A DNA stretch of 39,292 nucleotides from Betaproteobacteria bacterium CG2_30_68_42 (GCA_001872285.1 MNXU01000095.1:1-39292), one strand, 5' to 3'; numbered from the stretch's first letter, positions 23,278 to 33,286 are shown. Notes: generated from the letters alone by a model not told the origin. Translations and numbers: made by a program.

Positions 23278-24039
23278 TCAGAGGTCGGCGCCGGGCTTCT
23301 GTTCCTCATCAACCTCGACGAACTCGTCGCTCGCGGCCTCGGCGATCTCCTGAACGACCTGCGAGCGGCCTTCGAGGATGGCATCGGCCGCACCGCGCGC
23401 ATACAGCCGGATCGCGCGGCTCGAGTCGTCGTTGCCCGGAATGACGTAGGCGATGCCTTGCGGCGAGTGATTGGTATCGACCACTCCGACGATCGGAATT
23501 CCGAGCTTCTTCGCCTCGGTGACCGCGATCTTGTGGTAGCCCACATCGATGACGAACAGCGCGTCGGGCAGCCCGTTCATGTCCTTGATGCCGCCCAGGC
23601 TCTTCTGCAGCTTCGCCAGATCCCTCTGAAGCTGCAGGGCTTCCTTCTTCGACATCCGCTCGAACGATCCGTCGCCAGCCATCTGCTCCATGTCCTTGAG
23701 CCGCTTGATCGACAGTTTGACGGTCTTGAAATTGGTCAGCATGCCGCCGAGCCAGCGTTCATCGACCCAGGGCATGCCGCAGCGCTGCGCTTCCTCGCGG
23801 ATGGTCTCGCGCGACTGCCGCTTGGTGCCGACGAACAGGACCACCCCCTTGTTCGACGACATCCGGCGCACGTACTGCATCGCCTCCTGGTACTTCACCA
23901 GGGTCTTTTCGAGGTTGATGATGTGGATCTTGTTCCGGTAGCCGAAGATATAGGGCGCCATCTTCGGGTTCCAGAATCGGGTCTGGTGGCCGAAATGCAC
24001 GCCGGCCTCCAGCATTTGACGCATGGTCATTGCAGTCAT
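23278..24039 (-). CDS. rpsB: 30S ribosomal protein S2
   Basis: A 253-residue ribosomal protein that binds the 30S body near S1. The N-terminal [20 protein letters not shown] is characteristic, as are [21 protein letters not shown] and [20 protein letters not shown]. The C-terminus is acidic. It is the first gene of the long minus-strand operon, with its own strong promoter and a structured leader of about 110 nt. In E. coli S2 represses its own rpsB-tsf mRNA through the leader. Confidence 0.98.
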   Translation of the reverse strand: MTAMTMRQMLEAGVHFGHQTRFWNPKMAPYIFGYRNKIHIINLEKTLVKYQEAMQYVRRMSSNKGVVLFVGTKRQSRETIREEAQRCGMPWVDERWLGGMLTNFKTVKLSIKRLKDMEQMAGDGSFERMSKKEALQLQRDLAKLQKSLGGIKDMNGLPDALFVIDVGYHKIAVTEAKKLGIPIVGVVDTNHSPQGIAYVIPGNDDSSRAIRLYARGAADAILEGRSQVVQEIAEAASDEFVEVDEEQKPGADL

Positions 24040-24068
24040 GATCGCTCCGGAAAGGGTTGTTCATCCGC

Positions 24069-24149
24069 CCGGCGAGCCGCCGGCTTCCATCGATCGAAGC
24101 CGCACCCGTTCCATGCCGGACGTGCAGATTTTGCCCGCCGATCGGGCAA
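24069..24149 (-). promoter_or_regulatory. Structured rpsB leader with alternative hairpins
   Basis: Three perfect hairpins lie between the probable start site and rpsB. A: TTGCCCG/CGGGCAA at 24131-24149, 5-nt loop. B: CGGCTTC/GAAGCCG at 24081-24102, 8-nt loop. C: CCGGCG/CGCCGG at 24069-24083, 3-nt loop. B and C share 24081-24083 and cannot form together. S2 autoregulation through this region is inferred, not shown. Confidence 0.5.
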
Positions 24150-24156
24150 GCGCGGC

Positions 24157-24186
24157 ATTATAACGGTTTCGGGGGTGGCCCCTCAA
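24157..24186 (-). promoter_or_regulatory. rpsB promoter
   Basis: A perfect -10 TATAAT (24162-24157) is 18 nt from a -35 TTGAGG (24186-24181) on the minus strand. The bases after the -10 are GCCGCGC, a GC-rich discriminator of the kind found at growth-rate-controlled promoters. It predicts a start near 24150 and a leader of about 110 nt. Confidence 0.7.
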
Positions 24187-24230
24187 GCAAAGGCGGTCTC
24201 CGCGCACCGGCCCCCGGGCGGGCGGTGAAA

Positions 24231-24259
24231 TTGCGCCGCGGGTTGCCTTCCGATACCCT
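24231..24259 (+). promoter_or_regulatory. Weak candidate map promoter
   Basis: TTGCGC (24231-24236) and TACCCT (24254-24259) are 17 nt apart, ending 24 nt before the map ATG. The match is poor but it is the best in the gap. Confidence 0.25.
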
Positions 24260-24283
24260 TCGTCCTTTTCCGGCCGCGCAACC

Positions 24284-25087
24284 ATGAGCATCACCATCAA
24301 GACCGCCAAGGAGATCGAGAAGATGCGCGTCGCCGGGCGCCTGACCGGCGAAGTGCTCGACTACATCGAACCGTACGTCCTGCCGGGCGTGACGACCGCC
24401 GAACTCGACCGGCTGTGCCACGACTACATGGTCGACGTTCAGGGCACCATTCCGGCTCCACTGCACTACGCGCCTCCCGGCTACCCGCCCTACCCGAAGT
24501 CGATCTGCGCCTCGATCAACCACCAGGTCTGCCACGGCGTCCCGAACGAGCGCGCGCTCAGGAAGGGCGACATCGTCAATCTCGACATCACGGTCATCAA
24601 GGACGACTACCACGGCGACAGCAGCCGCATGTTCATCGTCGGGGCCAAGACCTCGATTCTGGCCAGACGCCTGTGCGCGGTGAGCTATGAGTGCATGTGG
24701 CACGGGATCGCCGCGGTCGGCCCGCACAGAAGGCTGGGTGACATCGGCCACGCCATCCAGCGCCACGCGGAAGGCAACGGATTCTCGGTGGTTCGCGAGT
24801 TCTGCGGCCATGGAATCGGGCTCGGGTTTCATGAGGAACCCCAGGTGCTGCATTACGGCGAGCCCGGCACGGGCATCGAACTGCTCCCCGGAATGACCTT
24901 CACCATCGAGCCGATGATCAACGCCGGCCGCGCGGCCGTCTCCGAACTGGGCGACGGATGGACGATCGTGACCAGGGATCGCAGCCTCTCCGCGCAGTGG
25001 GAGCACACCGTGCTGGTCACCGAGCGCGGCTACGAGGTCCTGACGCTTTCGGCCGGCGCGCCACCGGCCCCGCCCTTCATCGTCTGA
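24284..25087 (+). CDS. map: Methionine aminopeptidase, type I
   Basis: Removes the N-terminal Met from nascent proteins after deformylation. The 267 residues have the pita-bread fold and all five metal ligands: Asp101 (NLDITV), Asp112 (HGDSS), His176 (CGHGIG), Glu209 (TIEPM) and Glu240 (WEHT). The N-terminus KTAKEIEKMRVAGRL is typical of type I. It is divergent from rpsB across 244 nt and is followed by glnD after about 40 nt, the same order as E. coli map-glnD. The partner deformylase gene def is elsewhere in this window (33320-33856). Confidence 0.98.
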   Translation: MSITIKTAKEIEKMRVAGRLTGEVLDYIEPYVLPGVTTAELDRLCHDYMVDVQGTIPAPLHYAPPGYPPYPKSICASINHQVCHGVPNERALRKGDIVNLDITVIKDDYHGDSSRMFIVGAKTSILARRLCAVSYECMWHGIAAVGPHRRLGDIGHAIQRHAEGNGFSVVREFCGHGIGLGFHEEPQVLHYGEPGTGIELLPGMTFTIEPMINAGRAAVSELGDGWTIVTRDRSLSAQWEHTVLVTERGYEVLTLSAGAPPAPPFIV

Positions 25088-25126
25088 ACGCTCCGGGCGG
25101 TGGCCGGACGGCGCGGGTGCGATGGA

Positions 25127-27703
25127 ATGATGCAGGAGGCGGACCTGCGCGCGCTCGTGGCCGGAATCCGGGTCCGTCTCACCGGGGCGCAGGAACGGCT
25201 GCAGCGGGAGTACGAAACCTGCCCGCGCGCGGCGGCCCTGCTGCGCGGCCGCGCGCGGGAGGTCGACGGCATCCTGCGCGAGGTCTGGAGGCAGTGCGCC
25301 CTGCCCTCCGAAGCCTGCCTGGTCGCAGTGGGCGGCTACGGCCGCGCCGAGCTCTTTCCCGATTCGGATGTCGACCTGCTCGTGCTCGTCCCAGACGCGC
25401 TGGATGCGGCGGTCTCCGCGAGCGTCGAGCGGCTGGTCGGACTCGCCTGGGACGTCGGGCTCGAGATCGGCCATGCGGTGCGCACGCTCGATGAATGCGT
25501 CGAGGCCGCGCGGCGCGACATCACGGTCCAGACGAATCTGCTCGAGGCGCGCAGGCTCGCCGGCAGCCCGCGGCTCTATGCCACGTTCTGCCAGCGGCTC
25601 GCGCAGGTGCTCGATGTTCCTGCCTTCTTCCGCGCCAAGCGGCTCGAGCAGGAGGAGCGCTACTCGCGCTTCGACGATACGCCCTACAGCCTGGAACCGA
25701 ATTGCAAGGAGAGCCCGGGCGGGCTGCGCGACCTGCAGGTCATCCTGTGGGTCGCGCGCGCCGCGCGGCTCGGCCGAAGCTGGACCGAACTCGCCCGCGC
25801 CGGCCTGTTCACCCGCCGCGAGGCACTGCATCTGAAGCGCGCGGAGGAGTTCCTGCGGCATGTCCGCATCCGCCTGCACCACATCGCCGGGCGCCGCGAA
25901 GACCGGATCGTCTTCGACCACCAGGAGGCCCTGGCGCGCGCCTTCGCCATCGCGCCGACGGCGGTGCGGCGCGCCAGCGAGATCTTCATGCAGCGCTATT
26001 ACCGCAATGCGAAGCTGGTGACGCAGCTCAACACCATCCTGATGCAGAACCTCGCCGCACGACTGCTGGAGGGGCCCGCAGCGGCCGCGTTCGCGATCAA
26101 CGAACGCTTCCGCATGCAGCACGAACTGCTCGACGTTTGTGACGAGGCGCTCTTCGAACGCAGCCCCGGTGCGATCCTGGAAGCATTCCTCCTGCTCGAG
26201 CAGCACTCCGAGCTCAAGGGCATGACCGCGCGCAGCCTGCGCGCGCTGTGGCGCTCACGCAGCCGGATCGATGCCCGCTTCAGGCGCGATCCCGCCAATC
26301 GCACGCTCTTCCTCCGGCTGCTGCAGGAACGGCGGGGGATCACCCACGAGTTCCGGCGGATGAACCAGTGGGGCATCCTCGGACGCTACCTGCCGGCGTT
26401 CGGGAAGATCGTCGGACAAATGCAGCACGACCTGTTCCACGTCTACACCGTCGACCAGCACATCCTCCAGGTGCTGCGCAACCTGCGCCGGTTCACCCTT
26501 GCGGAGCATGCCCACGAATACCCGCTGTGCAGCCGCCTGATGACCGGTCTCGACAAGCCCTGGATCCTCTATGTCGCCGCACTCTTTCACGACATCGCCA
26601 AGGGTCGCGGCGGAGACCATTCCGTCCTGGGAAGCCGCGACGCGCGCAGGTTCTGCCGCAACCATGACATCGCGCGCGAGGACACCGAATCGGTCTGCTT
26701 CCTGGTCGAGAACCATCTCGTGCTGTCGTCCGTCGCGCAGAAGCAGGACCTGAGCGACCCGGCGGTGATCCGCGCATTCGCCGAGCGGGTCGGTGACGAG
26801 ACGCGGCTCACCGCGCTCTACCTGCTCACGCACGCGGACATCCGCGGCACCAGTCCGAAGGTCTGGAACAACTGGAAGGCCCGCCTGATCGAGGACCTCT
26901 TTCAGGCTACGCTCGGCCTTCTGCGCGGAGGCGCCGCGGCTGTGGGAGCCGGGCTCGCCGAGCGCCAGGAGGCGGCCAGGGCACTGCTGCGCTTCCATGG
27001 GCTGCGACCGGGGGTTGAAGCGGCGCTGTGGGAGCAGTTCGACACGGTCTATTTCATGCGCCACGACGCGGCTGACATCGCCTGGCACACCCGCCTGCTC
27101 TACTACCGGCCGGACGCGCCGGAGCCGGTGGTGAAGGCGCGACTGAACCGGATCGGCCAGGGTCTCGAAGTGGTGATCTACGCGCGCGACGAACCGGAAC
27201 TGTTCGTGCGCCTGTGCGGGTATTTCGCGCACCTCGGCTACAGCATCGTCGACGCCCGCATCCACACCACGAGAAACGGTTACGCGCTCGACAGCTTCGT
27301 GCTGTTCGATCCGTCGGCCCGCTTGGGCGACCGCGACGCGATCAGTCTGATCGAGCACGACCTCGCGCAGCGGCTCGAATCGCACGCCGCGCCCGACCGG
27401 CCAGCACCGGTGCGCCTGTCGCGGCAGGTCAGGCACTTCCCGATCAGCCCCGAGGTTTCCATCCGTCCCGACGAGAAGGGCCGGTGCTACCTGATGTCGG
27501 TGAGCGCAGCCGACCGGCCCGGACTGCTCCTGAGCATCGCGCAGGTGCTCGCCCGCCGTCACATCGGCGTGCACACCGCCAAGATCGCGACCCTGGGGGA
27601 GCGGGTCGAGGACGTCTTCCTGATCAGCGGCGCGGAACTCGACGAAAAGTCCGCGCTGCTCAGGCTGGAGCAGGAACTGCTCGCGGCGCTCGCCGGTGCC
27701 TGA
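25127..27703 (+). CDS. glnD: PII uridylyltransferase/uridylyl-removing enzyme
   Basis: The nitrogen sensor that uridylylates PII at low glutamine and deuridylylates it at high glutamine. From the ATG at 25127 it has 858 residues (E. coli 890). A GTG at 25100 and an ATG at 25130 are alternatives, since no SD decides. The nucleotidyltransferase motif GGYGRAELFPDSDVDLL lies at about 69-85. An HD domain follows (FHDIAKGRGGDHS, about 487-499) for removal of UMP. Two ACT domains lie at about 680-755 and 785-858 and bind glutamine. The stop is 9 nt from the end of napB on the other strand. Confidence 0.97.
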   Translation: MMQEADLRALVAGIRVRLTGAQERLQREYETCPRAAALLRGRAREVDGILREVWRQCALPSEACLVAVGGYGRAELFPDSDVDLLVLVPDALDAAVSASVERLVGLAWDVGLEIGHAVRTLDECVEAARRDITVQTNLLEARRLAGSPRLYATFCQRLAQVLDVPAFFRAKRLEQEERYSRFDDTPYSLEPNCKESPGGLRDLQVILWVARAARLGRSWTELARAGLFTRREALHLKRAEEFLRHVRIRLHHIAGRREDRIVFDHQEALARAFAIAPTAVRRASEIFMQRYYRNAKLVTQLNTILMQNLAARLLEGPAAAAFAINERFRMQHELLDVCDEALFERSPGAILEAFLLLEQHSELKGMTARSLRALWRSRSRIDARFRRDPANRTLFLRLLQERRGITHEFRRMNQWGILGRYLPAFGKIVGQMQHDLFHVYTVDQHILQVLRNLRRFTLAEHAHEYPLCSRLMTGLDKPWILYVAALFHDIAKGRGGDHSVLGSRDARRFCRNHDIAREDTESVCFLVENHLVLSSVAQKQDLSDPAVIRAFAERVGDETRLTALYLLTHADIRGTSPKVWNNWKARLIEDLFQATLGLLRGGAAAVGAGLAERQEAARALLRFHGLRPGVEAALWEQFDTVYFMRHDAADIAWHTRLLYYRPDAPEPVVKARLNRIGQGLEVVIYARDEPELFVRLCGYFAHLGYSIVDARIHTTRNGYALDSFVLFDPSARLGDRDAISLIEHDLAQRLESHAAPDRPAPVRLSRQVRHFPISPEVSIRPDEKGRCYLMSVSAADRPGLLLSIAQVLARRHIGVHTAKIATLGERVEDVFLISGAELDEKSALLRLEQELLAALAGA

Positions 27704-27712
27704 AGCCGCCTT

Positions 27713-28171
27713 TCACTGGTCTCGGCGCTGCTGGGGAGTGCCGACGAAGACGTTTTCGACCAGCGGCCGGGCATCGACCTGCGGAACGTGGCAGGTCGTG
27801 CATAGGTAGCGCTCCATCGACACCGCCACTCCGCCCGGGAGCAGATGCGCATCACCGATCTTCGGCGATTTTTTCTTCTTGTAGACATCCAGTCCGTGGC
27901 AGGTCAGGCACTGGTTCTCCTCGAGCGAAATCTCGTCGAAGTTGGTCGTGGCATGCGGGATGAGCGGAGGCTGCCCGGTGAAGGTGCGCGGGATCGGCTT
28001 CTGCCTTCCAGGCCTCTTGCCCACATATTCCTTCTTGTTCGGCACCTGATCGACGGTCGCCGCATCCGCGCCGCGCAGGGTCTGCGTGGCGGCGAGCTGC
28101 TGGGGCACCGTCGCCCCGCTCGAACACGCGGCGAGTGCCGCGGCAAGAACAATCGTCACGGACCGTTTCAT
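27713..28171 (-). CDS. napB: Periplasmic nitrate reductase electron transfer subunit NapB (dihaem cytochrome c)
   Basis: Passes electrons to NapA. The ATG at 28171 has GGAGG 5-6 nt before it; the GTG 5 codons upstream would swallow that SD. The protein has 152 residues and two haem c sites, CLTCH (88-92) and CTTCH (124-128). His73 (IPHATT) and His109 (GDAHL) are likely axial ligands. The N-terminus is odd: LAAC (13-16), followed by Ser-Ser, matches a lipobox, so this NapB may be a lipid-anchored protein rather than a free periplasmic one. It is the last gene of the nap operon and ends tail to tail with glnD. Confidence 0.95.
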   Translation of the reverse strand: MKRSVTIVLAAALAACSSGATVPQQLAATQTLRGADAATVDQVPNKKEYVGKRPGRQKPIPRTFTGQPPLIPHATTNFDEISLEENQCLTCHGLDVYKKKKSPKIGDAHLLPGGVAVSMERYLCTTCHVPQVDARPLVENVFVGTPQQRRDQ

Positions 28172-28207
28172 GACATCCTCCTTCACGTCGTCGAAAGTTG
28201 AAATGCT

Positions 28208-29107
28208 CTAGGACTTCCCCGCCGGCACCACGCCGGCGACCACCTCGGGCGCCGGCTTCTGGCGCTCGCCCCGCCCGAGACCGAAAGCGAAGACCTGTTT
28301 GGAGCACACGTCGATGCAGCGGCCGCAATTGGTGCAGTTCGCCGCCAGGATCACCGGCGAGGCGCCCCCGACCGCCTTCAGCGCCGGGCGGATCACCTGC
28401 GGTTCGGGACACACCTCGAAGCAGTCCATGCAGTCGTTGCACTGGCTGCGCTGCACGGCACTCACCCGCAGCGGGCTCACGTGTCCCAGCAGGCCGTAGA
28501 AGGCGCCGACCGGGCACAGGTGCCCGCACCAGCCGTTCTTCATGACGAACAGATCGAGCAGGAACACCGCGAGCACCACCGCCCACGCCGCGCCGACGCC
28601 GAAGATCAGGCCGCGGTGGAGCATGGACACCGGGTTGACGAGCTCCCAGGCGATGGTTCCGGTGACGCCCGCAAGCACCAGCGTCATGGCGAGGATCCAG
28701 TAGCGGGCCCGGCGCGAGATCTGCGCGCCGCCCTTGATGCCGAGCCGGGTACGCAGCCATGCGGCGGCATCCGTGACCATGTTCAACGGGCACACCCACG
28801 AGCAATACACCCTTCCGCTCACCAGCAGATAGAACGCGAGCACGATGCCCGCTCCGGTCAGGGCTCGCGTCGCCGGGATCCGTTGCGCGGCGAGCGACTG
28901 CAACAGCACGTAGGGATCGGTGAGCGGCAGGAAATTCAGCGTGTAGCTGAAGTTCAGGTTGCCCTTGACGATCCACAGGCCGACCCACGGACCGAGCAGG
29001 AACAGGGTCAGGATTCCGAGCTGCGAGACGCGGCGCGCGAGCAGCCACTTGTGGGCAGCCAGCCATCCGCGCGCGGCTGCGGCGTCGGTTCCCGGCATGC
29101 GGCTCAC
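28208..29107 (-). CDS. napH: NapH, membrane quinol dehydrogenase subunit
   Basis: The inner-membrane half of NapGH, which is thought to oxidise quinol and pass electrons to NapG and the NapAB system. It has 299 residues with four or five membrane segments (about 27-49, 83-100, 140-160 and 170-195). Two Cys-x3-Cys-Pro motifs are present ([16 protein letters not shown]). Two [4Fe-4S] motifs lie in the C-terminal cytoplasmic part ([24 protein letters not shown]). The GTG start overlaps the napG stop as GTGA; an ATG three codons later is possible. Confidence 0.96.
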   Translation of the reverse strand: MSRMPGTDAAAARGWLAAHKWLLARRVSQLGILTLFLLGPWVGLWIVKGNLNFSYTLNFLPLTDPYVLLQSLAAQRIPATRALTGAGIVLAFYLLVSGRVYCSWVCPLNMVTDAAAWLRTRLGIKGGAQISRRARYWILAMTLVLAGVTGTIAWELVNPVSMLHRGLIFGVGAAWAVVLAVFLLDLFVMKNGWCGHLCPVGAFYGLLGHVSPLRVSAVQRSQCNDCMDCFEVCPEPQVIRPALKAVGGASPVILAANCTNCGRCIDVCSKQVFAFGLGRGERQKPAPEVVAGVVPAGKS

Positions 29108-29940
29108 AGCCGGTCTCCCTGGAGGGCGTGCGGCACGAAGGGCTTGCCCAGCGGCGCGGAAGACGGCGCGTCGGGAGGCAGCGGCGCCTCAGGCATGCGT
29201 TTCGGCAGTTCGATGATCCCCTGCTCTTCGATGAGCGACTTGCCCGCCTTTTCCTTTTCCACCCAGCCCAGCCGGTAGTGCCTGCCGAGTTCGCCCTTGG
29301 CCATCTGCACCGGGAACACCTTGATCGCCGCGACTTCGAGCGGGCAGCCCCGCTCGCACTTGCCGCAGCCGGTGCACTTGTCCGAATGCACGGTCGGGAT
29401 GAACAGGGTGTGCCTGCCGGTACGCTCATTCACCTGCGGTTCGAGCGTGATCGCCTTGTCGATCAGCGGGCAGACGCGGTAGCACACGTCGCAGCGAAGG
29501 CCGAGGTAGTTGAGGCAGGTCTCGTGATCGACCAGCACCGCGAGCCCCATCCTGGCATTGTTGATGTCGGTGAGCTTCTGATCGAGCGCCCCGGTCGGAC
29601 AGGCCTTGACGCAGGGGATGTCCTCGCACATCTCGCAGGCCAGTCGCCGCGCGACGAAGAACGGCGTTCCCGTGGCGACCGGCTCCTCGGGCTTCGCCAG
29701 CTCGAGGATCTTGTACGGACAGTCGCGCACGCACAGGCCGCAGCGGATGCAGGCGCCGAGAAAATCCTTCTCGGCACCCGCCCCCGGCGGGCGGATCGCC
29801 GCCGGCGGCAGCGCCCTGGCCTGTCTCGCGTAAAGGCCGAGGCCGAGACCGAGCAGGGCGACGCCGCAGGCCGTCCTCGCCGCATCGACGAGGAACCGTC
29901 GACGAGCGACGTCTGCTTTGACTTCGGATTCGGCGGCCAC
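29104..29940 (-). CDS. napG: NapG, ferredoxin-type quinol dehydrogenase subunit
   Basis: A 278-residue iron-sulphur protein, exported by the Tat pathway, that pairs with NapH. The N-terminal RRRFLVDA is a twin-arginine motif, followed by a hydrophobic stretch ending near residue 42. Four ferredoxin clusters are indicated by [35 protein letters not shown] and [12 protein letters not shown]. The start is a GTG at 29940. It lies 28 nt behind napA and overlaps napH by 4 nt. Confidence 0.96.
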   Translation of the reverse strand: MAAESEVKADVARRRFLVDAARTACGVALLGLGLGLYARQARALPPAAIRPPGAGAEKDFLGACIRCGLCVRDCPYKILELAKPEEPVATGTPFFVARRLACEMCEDIPCVKACPTGALDQKLTDINNARMGLAVLVDHETCLNYLGLRCDVCYRVCPLIDKAITLEPQVNERTGRHTLFIPTVHSDKCTGCGKCERGCPLEVAAIKVFPVQMAKGELGRHYRLGWVEKEKAGKSLIEEQGIIELPKRMPEAPLPPDAPSSAPLGKPFVPHALQGDRL

Positions 29941-29968
29941 CGCTGAGCCCTTTCCCGAGCTGCGCTCC

Positions 29969-32485
29969 TCAGGCCTTCACCACCTTGACCGCACACTTCT
30001 TGTAATCGGTCTCCTTCGAGAGCGGGCAGGTGGCGTCGAGCGTAAGTTTGTTGACCAGCCGGTGTTCATCGAAGAACGGCACGAAGACCAGGCCCAGCGG
30101 CGGCTTGTTGCGGCCGCGGGTGTCGACCCGCAACCGGATCTCGCCGCGGCGCGAGACGACCTTGACCACGTCGCCGCGCTGCAGGCCGCGTTTCTTCGCG
30201 TCCTCGGGGTGCATGAACACCACCGCATCGGGGAAGGCCTTGTAGAGCTCGGGCACGCGCCGCGTCATGGTGCCGCTGTGCCAGTGCTCGAGCACGCGCC
30301 CGGTGGCAAGCCAGAGATCGTATTCCTTGTCGGGCACCTCCGCCGGCGGCTGATAGGGCAGCGCGAAGATCACCGCCTTGCCGTCGGGCTTGCCGTAGAA
30401 GCGAACACCCTCGCCCTTCTTCACATAGGGGTCATAGCCCTCGCGGAAGCGCCACAGCGTCTCCTTGCCCTCGATCACCGGCCAGCGCAGCCCGCGCGTC
30501 TTGTGGTAGAGATCGAAGTCGGCGAGATCGTGGGCATGACCGCGGCCGAACTGCGCGTACTCCTCGAACAGTCCTTTCTGGACGTAGTAGCCGAAGTGCT
30601 CCGCCTCGCTGTTGGGATGCCCTTTCTGCACATCGGACAGTGGGTACCGGTTGACCTGGCCATTGGCATACAGTACGTCGTACAGTGTCTTGCCCCTGTA
30701 CTCAGGCATCTTGGCGACCAGTTCGGCAGGCCAGACCTCCTCGACCTTGAAGCGCTTCGAGAACTCCACGAGCTGCCAGAGGTCGGACGTCGCTTCACCC
30801 GGTGCCTTGACCTGCTGGCGCCAGAACTGGGTACGCCGCTCCGCGTTTCCATAGGCGCCTTCCTTCTCCATCCACATCGCGGTCGGCAGGATCAGGTCCG
30901 CCGCCATTGCAGTGACCGTCGGGTAGGGGTCGGAAACGACGACGAAGTTGGCCGGGTTGCGATAGCCGGGATAGGTTTCCCCGTTCATGTTGGCCGCGGT
31001 CTGCATGTTGTTGTTGCACATGACCCAGTAGAAGTTCAGCTTGCCGTCCTTGAGCATGCGGTTCTGCAGGACGGCGTGATAACCGGGCTTGTCGGGGATC
31101 GTGCCGGGCGGCAGCTTCCAGTGCTTCTCGGCGATCTCGCGGTGCTTCGGGTTCATCACCACCATGTCGGCGGGCAGCCGGTGGGCGAAGGTGCCGACCT
31201 CGCGCGCCGTGCCGCAGGCCGAGGGCTGGCCGGTGAGCGAGAACGGGCCGTTGCCCGGCTCGGAGATCTTGCCGGTCAGCAGGTGCACGTTGTAGATCAT
31301 GTTGTTCACCCAGCTTCCGCGCGAATGCTGGTTGAACCCCATCGTCCAGTAGGAACACACCTTGGTCTTCGGATCGGCGTAGGTCCTGGCCAGGGCCTCG
31401 AGCTTGTCCTTGGGTACGCCCGAGATCTCCGAGGCCTTCTCGACGGTGTACTCCGAGACGAACTGCTTGAACTCCTCGAGGCTGATCGGGCTCGCCTTGT
31501 TCGGATTGCCCTTGGGCTTGCCGTCCGGCCCCGGATAGCCGTTGTTGCCGGCGGCCTGTTCGAGCGGATGCGTGGGCCGCAGCCCGTAGCCGATGTCGGT
31601 CACGCCCTTGGCGAAGTTCACGTGTTTCGCCACGAACTCCTGGTTGACCGCATTGTTCTGGATGATGTAGTTGCAGATGTAATTGAGGATCGCCAGGTCC
31701 GACTGGGGCTTGAAGATGAGCGTGCTGTCGGCCAGCTCGCAGGACCGGTTGGTGAACGTGGCCAGAGTGAAGATCCGGACGTGCTTGGCGGTGAGCCGGC
31801 GGTTGGTCAGTCGCGACCACAGGATGGGGTGCATCTCGGCCATGTTCGAGCCCCACAGCACGAACGCGTCGGCCTTCTCCAAATCGTCGTAGCAGCCCAT
31901 CGGCTCGTCGATGCCGAAGGTGCGCATGAACCCGACCACGGCGGAGGCCATGCAGTGGCGTGCGTTCGGATCGAGATTGTTCGAGCGGAAACCTGCCTTG
32001 AGCAGCTTGGCGGCGGCGTAGCCTTCCCAGATCGTCCATTGCCCGGAACCGAACATGCCGACCGCGGTCGGCCCCTTGGCCTTGAGGGTGGCCTTGCACT
32101 TTTCCTCCATGATGTCGAAGGCCTGCTTCCACGAGATCGGCTGGAACTCGCCGTTCTTGTCGAATTTCCCGTTCTTCATGCGCAGCAGCGGCTGCGTCAG
32201 GCGGTCCTTGCCGTACTGGATCTTGGCGAGGAAATAGCCCTTGATGCAGTTCAGGCCGCGGTTGACCGGAGCATCGGGGTCGCCCTGGGTCGCGACCACC
32301 CGCCCGTCCTTGACCCCGACCAGCTCGCCGCAACCGGTGCCACAGTAGCGGCATACCCCCTTGTCCCAGGTGATGCCCTCCTTGTCCTGGGCGAGCGCCG
32401 AGCCTGCGGGCAGCGCGATTCCGGCCGCCGTCGCCGCCGCAGCCGCCGCATTCGCCTTGATGAAGTCACGCCGATTCATTTCCAT
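29969..32485 (-). CDS. napA: Periplasmic nitrate reductase catalytic subunit NapA
   Basis: Reduces nitrate to nitrite in the periplasm with a Mo-bisMGD cofactor and one [4Fe-4S] cluster. I chose the ATG at 32485 ([10 protein letters not shown]) because GGAGG lies 6 nt before it; the protein then has 838 residues (E. coli 828). The Tat signal RRDFIKANA is cut near AQDKEG. The cluster ligands are Cys45, Cys48, Cys52 and Cys80. The probable Mo ligand is Cys178 ([11 protein letters not shown]). The molybdopterin dinucleotide-binding domain forms the last 120 residues. Its first 20 nt overlap the end of napD, its chaperone. Confidence 0.98.
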   Translation of the reverse strand: MEMNRRDFIKANAAAAAATAAGIALPAGSALAQDKEGITWDKGVCRYCGTGCGELVGVKDGRVVATQGDPDAPVNRGLNCIKGYFLAKIQYGKDRLTQPLLRMKNGKFDKNGEFQPISWKQAFDIMEEKCKATLKAKGPTAVGMFGSGQWTIWEGYAAAKLLKAGFRSNNLDPNARHCMASAVVGFMRTFGIDEPMGCYDDLEKADAFVLWGSNMAEMHPILWSRLTNRRLTAKHVRIFTLATFTNRSCELADSTLIFKPQSDLAILNYICNYIIQNNAVNQEFVAKHVNFAKGVTDIGYGLRPTHPLEQAAGNNGYPGPDGKPKGNPNKASPISLEEFKQFVSEYTVEKASEISGVPKDKLEALARTYADPKTKVCSYWTMGFNQHSRGSWVNNMIYNVHLLTGKISEPGNGPFSLTGQPSACGTAREVGTFAHRLPADMVVMNPKHREIAEKHWKLPPGTIPDKPGYHAVLQNRMLKDGKLNFYWVMCNNNMQTAANMNGETYPGYRNPANFVVVSDPYPTVTAMAADLILPTAMWMEKEGAYGNAERRTQFWRQQVKAPGEATSDLWQLVEFSKRFKVEEVWPAELVAKMPEYRGKTLYDVLYANGQVNRYPLSDVQKGHPNSEAEHFGYYVQKGLFEEYAQFGRGHAHDLADFDLYHKTRGLRWPVIEGKETLWRFREGYDPYVKKGEGVRFYGKPDGKAVIFALPYQPPAEVPDKEYDLWLATGRVLEHWHSGTMTRRVPELYKAFPDAVVFMHPEDAKKRGLQRGDVVKVVSRRGEIRLRVDTRGRNKPPLGLVFVPFFDEHRLVNKLTLDATCPLSKETDYKKCAVKVVKA

Positions 32486-32738
32486 GATTCGCCTCCGCTG
32501 TTTCGAACCCATCATCGCAATAGGTGTAGACGAGCCCCACCGCCATCACCCCGGCCATCGCCTGGAGCATCGTGATCGAATCCACCACCCGATAACCCTC
32601 GCCATCCTCGAGCGTCACGACGAAGCGCCCATTCCCGTCTTCGCCATGCACCTCGAGGCCCGGAACTTCCTCCAGCGCACCACGCACCGCACCCCGCTGC
32701 CCCGGAGCCGCGCTCACCACCAGGCTCGAAATCTCCAT
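32466..32738 (-). CDS. napD: NapD, Tat signal-binding chaperone for NapA
   Basis: A 90-residue ferredoxin-fold chaperone that binds the NapA twin-arginine signal and delays export until the cofactor is in place. The ATG at 32738 ([10 protein letters not shown]) overlaps the napF stop by one base (TGATG). The longer frame upstream is napF in another frame. The C-terminal half shows the family's [21 protein letters not shown] type of sequence. The gene runs 20 nt into napA, so chaperone and client are tightly coupled. Confidence 0.95.
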   Translation of the reverse strand: MEISSLVVSAAPGQRGAVRGALEEVPGLEVHGEDGNGRFVVTLEDGEGYRVVDSITMLQAMAGVMAVGLVYTYCDDGFETAEANHGNESA

Positions 32739-33226
32739 CAGGCCGCCTCCCGCCGCCGTTCGGCAGCCGTGACCGCCTGCACCGGACAGACCGGGACACA
32801 GGCGCCGCAGCCCGTGCATGCGAACCAATCGACGGCCGGAAACCCGATGCCGGCCGGGCCCGGCCTGAAGGAGATGGCATCCGCCTCGCAGGCATCACCG
32901 CAGCCGCGGCACACGACTGCCCGGCTCGCCAGGCACCGGGTCGCGCAGATGACCGCGCGCAGATTCCACGCCGGCGCAGCCTCGATCCACCTCAATGCGC
33001 CGGTCGCACAGATGCGCACACAGGCTGCGCAGAAAGTGCACCCGCCGTGCGTGAAATCGACTTCGGGGTAGCCCCCCGCGCCACGAACCAGGATGCCGGC
33101 CGGGCAGGAGGACGAACACTCGCCGCAGCGGGTGCAGCGGCCGATGAACTCACGCTCGGCGAGCGCCCAGGGCGGCCGCGGCCGCCTTGCGCGCCCGCGC
33201 ATGAACTCCGCTCTGGTTACCCCCAT
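32738..33226 (-). CDS. napF: NapF, cytoplasmic iron-sulphur protein
   Basis: A ferredoxin-type protein that, in E. coli, interacts with NapA in the cytoplasm, probably during maturation. The ATG at 33226 has AAGG 6 nt upstream and gives 162 residues (E. coli 164); a GTG at 33250 is the alternative. Iron-sulphur motifs include CTRCGECSSSCP, CTFCAACVRICA, CRGCGDACEA and CTGCGACVPVCP. The segments RGAGGYPEVDF and FRPGPAGIGFP align by eye with E. coli NapF. It is the first gene of napFDAGHB, behind an FNR-type promoter. Confidence 0.95.
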   Translation of the reverse strand: MGVTRAEFMRGRARRPRPPWALAEREFIGRCTRCGECSSSCPAGILVRGAGGYPEVDFTHGGCTFCAACVRICATGALRWIEAAPAWNLRAVICATRCLASRAVVCRGCGDACEADAISFRPGPAGIGFPAVDWFACTGCGACVPVCPVQAVTAAERRREAA

Positions 33227-33251
33227 GGCTGCCTTGCCCCGCCCGGACACC

Positions 33252-33264
33252 CGCTGCGAGGATA
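33252..33264 (-). promoter_or_regulatory. napF promoter -10 and start site
   Basis: TATCCT at 33264-33259 on the minus strand fits a -10 box and predicts a start at 33252, 26 nt before the napF ATG. It lies 22 nt from the FNR-type site, the spacing expected of a class II activator promoter. Confidence 0.55.
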
Positions 33265-33286
33265 CGCGCAGGCCACGCGCACCTTC

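Noticed and set aside
28199-28207. Frameshift or broken gene in the nap operon
   Set aside because: All six nap frames are intact with family-like lengths. The napH-napB gap simply holds the napB ribosome binding site.
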